Of a DNA stretch of 64,000 nt, positions 62,001 to 64,000 are shown piece after piece (position 1 is the stretch's first letter; every line of letters begins with the position of its first letter). Where the stretch lies: positions 64,501 through 128,500 of the forward strand of contig JAZGTH010000140.1 of NCBI GenBank assembly GCA_036877525.1, read 5' to 3'. The stretch comes from Chromobotia macracanthus. Taxonomy: Eukaryota > Chordata > Actinopteri > Cypriniformes > Botiidae. The position numbers and the translations under genes are program-made. The notes beneath the pieces are model-generated. The model saw only the letters and a program-made list of their open reading frames with translations, searched no databases and had not been told where the DNA came from.

Positions 62001-64000
62001 CTCCACCGCTGCGCTTATCCTGAAAGAGAGAGAGATTAGTCTGTATCCAGCACATTTGTACACAATGAAAAATGTCTGCTTGGAGTTTTGAAGCTGTACG
62101 AACCGATTATAGTTGTGCCGCATTTCTAGAGTGGTGTGTGTGAAGAGAACCATTCCAGCCATGACATGAAAACATGGATCACTCTCAGGAAAATGCAGCT
62201 TCTCCAGGAAACACTCGCAGCGCTTCAGCAGGGCATCCAAACCAAGATCTCTAAAAAGTGTGTGTGTGTGTTAAGAACACTGGATACCGAAACGTCTGTT
62301 AATAGGATTCTAACAAACATTTCCAATATTTTGTTTCAAAACTACCTCCTCAGCTTCTGGAATCGAGCCTCATTCACCAAGCAAAACTCCCGTAGGTGCT
62401 CAAAGTCTGCAGGAACAGGCAGCTGCGCGAACGAATGCAGAGTAGAGATGCAGAGTGGCAGTCTGCTCACCACTAAGAGAAATTCCTGCACAAAGGTGTC
62501 AATCTCCTGGACAGAAATGTAGTGACAACAGTTTAAATCAGACCAGATCATTTAAGATTATCTGCCAGAACAGTTAGTCACTGAACTGAATTAACAAGGT
62601 AACCAGCATGGACACTTCCTTATAAACTAGGGAAACTAAGGTAAGAACCCTTAAAGTCCACAGCAGCTCTTAGGTTAAATAAAGAGATAAAACAGTCTCT
62701 AGCAGCTCTCAGTTCCTAAGCAATGAGGCCATTGCTGTGCACCGCCAGAAAAACTATTAGAAAAGCAAGACAGAGCACAGTAGAGGAGGATAGCGTGCGG
62801 CTCTTTCATTTGCTAATGATCTCAGATGATTAAGCTCCAGGGAAACACACAACAGAGACATGCTCATTAACACACTAATGAAACGATACACACATCAAAC
62901 ACGCACATATTAAACATACAGCAACAGCCAGAGTTCATGAAGGCTACAGGACTTCAAGGAGATGTTGATAATACTGAAGGGAACAGTGGCAAAGAGCTGA
63001 GATCATGAGACTGAGCGATCCGTTGCTGGCAGGCAGAGACACACAGACAGACATCACTAACGCACGCACTTGTGTACATGCACACACAAAATGAATTACT
63101 CATTTATGCTAATTGTTCATGCTTCAGCATTTAAATGGCTAAACTTTGAGAACAAATAAACATTAGATAAGCGTTTAATGTGACCAAACCTCCACTGGGA
63201 ACAAACGTTTTTCCTTTTGGGGCAAAGTTTTACAATTTATCACCCTGAGGGAATGTTACAACAGAACTGTACAGCACGTCCTTATTTAGATGCCCCCAGT
63301 GTGTGTGGAGGAGACAAACATCATGTGATTCAATAAGCCTGAAATGAAGGTCTATGGTCACACACAAAGAGATGCACACACCTCAGTTCTGCTTTTTTGC
63401 CTGTAACATTAAACACACACACTCACCCTAATAAAGGCGACCCAGCTCTCATGGCTGTATATCAGATATCCTCCCAAACTACATGTCAGCTGGCTTCTGT
63501 CGATGTAGTTGGAAAGTTCAAAAACATCCTTGAGGAAGACTTGCTGTTTACATGCAACAAAACAATGAAGTTGTTGAAAAACACAATATTGAAAAGATAC
63601 AGAAAAATAAGGCATTTACAGAAAATCACCTCTTTATAAACAGCCCTGAAATCTGACTCAAACTATGTGTTAAGAAGGTTAGTTTTCATTTGTATCTTGT
63701 ATCTTCCACATTCAAATTTGGCATGTAAAGATCAGATCAGACTTGAGTTGTGGAGTACAGCTGCTCCTCACATTATACGATCACATGACCTCAGAAGGCT
63801 GGAATACAGCGCATTTTTAATAGGTTTGTCCATTTTGGAGCTTGACAGCATGTTCTCTGCACACTTTCACTGTATTGAAACACCAGCGAGTACATCCTTC
63901 AAAATGCTACATGGAAGAAAGTCTTTCAGCTTTGTGTTTGTATGAACAAACCCTTCACTAATGCAGATGAATGTAAACTTACTCTGAAGAGGATCCGTCT
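53759..64000 (-). CDS. SEC14/spectrin-like protein fused to a complete C-terminal actin domain (5' end outside window)
   Basis: I do not recognise a named gene. Exons, 5' to 3': 64000-63983 (partial), 63662-63630, 63543-63427, 62506-62346, 62250-62104, 62019-61920, 61786-61658, 61334-61155, 61011-60797, 60722-59772, 59638-59545, 59098-58991, 58596-57049, 56644-56525, 56419-56291, 55742-55550, 55341-55217, 54806-54625, 54494-54361, 53991-53759. Phases agree at every junction; the visible part is 1638 residues. Residues 7-56 end a CRAL-TRIO/SEC14-like fold (VFELSNYIDRSQLTCSLGGY, LIYSHESWVAF). Residues 57-366 are spectrin-like helices, as in the KIAA1755/PLEKHG4/MCF2L/SESTD1 proteins. Residues 367-1267 are mostly disordered (SIDSGFDGAG near 437). 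Residues 1268-1638 are an actin fold. No DH or PH domain is seen. All introns are GT-AG except one GC-AG (58990). Alternative reading: two genes, the second starting at the ATG that opens the 58596 exon. Confidence 0.72.
54895..54970. repeat. Partial copy of the GGGGAC/CCCTAACC dispersed repeat
   Basis: CCCCCAACCCTAACCCTCCC followed by GTGAGGACATTTGTCCCCCA, in an intron of the actin module. Confidence 0.5.
55345..55380. repeat. (CA)n(CGCA)n microsatellite
   Basis: About ten CA units followed by CGCA units, immediately upstream (in gene sense) of the exon that starts at 55341. Confidence 0.9.
56039..56064. repeat. Poly(A) tract, about 26 bases
   Basis: Uninterrupted A run in an intron of the actin module. 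Confidence 0.9.
57049..58596 (-). other. Large linker exon (516 codons) just before the actin module
   Basis: One 1548-base exon, phase 0 at both ends. It starts with ATG directly after a strong acceptor (GTCTTTTTCTTCCCAG). The protein is Ser/Gln/Cys-rich with few conserved-looking blocks apart from a basic patch (REPIKVKRRAGHRVAKCSIL near residue 140 of the exon). It ends at CAG/GTGCGC (57049/57048); unspliced, the frame would stop at 57016. It could be an internal linker exon or the first coding exon of a shorter, actin-only form. Confidence 0.75.
58982..58996 (-). promoter_or_regulatory. GC-AG splice donor with a stop codon four codons on
   Basis: The exon ends CACAGTGTG and is followed by GCAAGT, the consensus of GC-type donors. 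With splicing, phase 0 leads into the 58596 exon. Without it the codons are GCA AGT TGA, stopping at 58982-58984. Confidence 0.6.
58991..64000 (-). other. SEC14/spectrin-like half of the fusion gene
   Basis: The twelve exons upstream of the GC-AG intron. Helical, spectrin-like stretches include FVQEFLLVVSRLPLCISTLH, ISAAVEKVELLWQKVFSKAR, LHRQKVQPYKVQFATDAHRA, IIHMLAETVPEIQSRVPWLD and WRQGVERFLRRNPCPEVQEL. The 951-base exon (60722-59772) carries LALQWQYEYLAGNNTTFDIT and then disordered sequence. By order of domains it belongs with the SEC14-spectrin proteins related to Rho exchange factors, but without a GEF domain in view, like KIAA1755. Assignment is by eye only. Confidence 0.65.

Overview
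The window is vertebrate nuclear DNA, almost certainly from a ray-finned fish. Genes are split by GT-AG introns, several teleost-type interspersed repeats are present (Tc1-like elements, LINE 3' ends, TIR elements), and every recognisable protein is the fish counterpart of a vertebrate gene. The repeat families look most like those of cypriniform fishes; that placement is an inference from memory of the families, not a computed match.

Layout, left to right. (1) lrfn2, + strand, 1376-5444: a synaptic LRR/Ig/FN3 adhesion protein whose last codons run into a 62-bp minisatellite (to about 6293). (2) A repeat-rich gap holding a Tc1-like transposon nested inside another terminal-inverted-repeat element (7015-9294). 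(3) ankrd9, + strand, one coding exon, 14385-15278, with an NRF1-type site upstream. (4) pcare, + strand, two coding exons, 19797-23714, a photoreceptor cilium protein. (5) slc16a10, - strand, six coding exons, 46387 down to 28675, an aromatic amino acid and thyroid hormone transporter. Its introns carry LINE, Tc1-like and MITE copies, and exon 1 is flanked by two large tandem arrays (32-bp unit inside intron 1, 49-bp unit upstream). (6) rpf2, - strand, ten coding exons, 52403 down to 49293, a 60S ribosome biogenesis factor. slc16a10 and rpf2 are also neighbours in mammals. (7) From 53759 to the right edge, - strand, a long multi-exon gene that enters the window 3' of its start.

The right-hand gene is the most unusual object. 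Twenty exons with matching phases encode the end of a SEC14/CRAL-TRIO-like domain, a spectrin-like helical region, about 900 residues of low-complexity linker, and then a complete actin fold (371 codons, ending RKCF). I know of no described protein that joins a SEC14-spectrin module to an actin module. The join depends on one GC-AG intron, and if that intron is kept the protein stops three codons later, without actin. A two-gene reading is therefore the main alternative.

The genes have unrelated jobs (synapse, ubiquitin ligase adaptor, photoreceptor, transport, ribosome assembly), as is usual in a vertebrate chromosome segment. No tRNA, rRNA, CRISPR array or bacterial-type element was seen.
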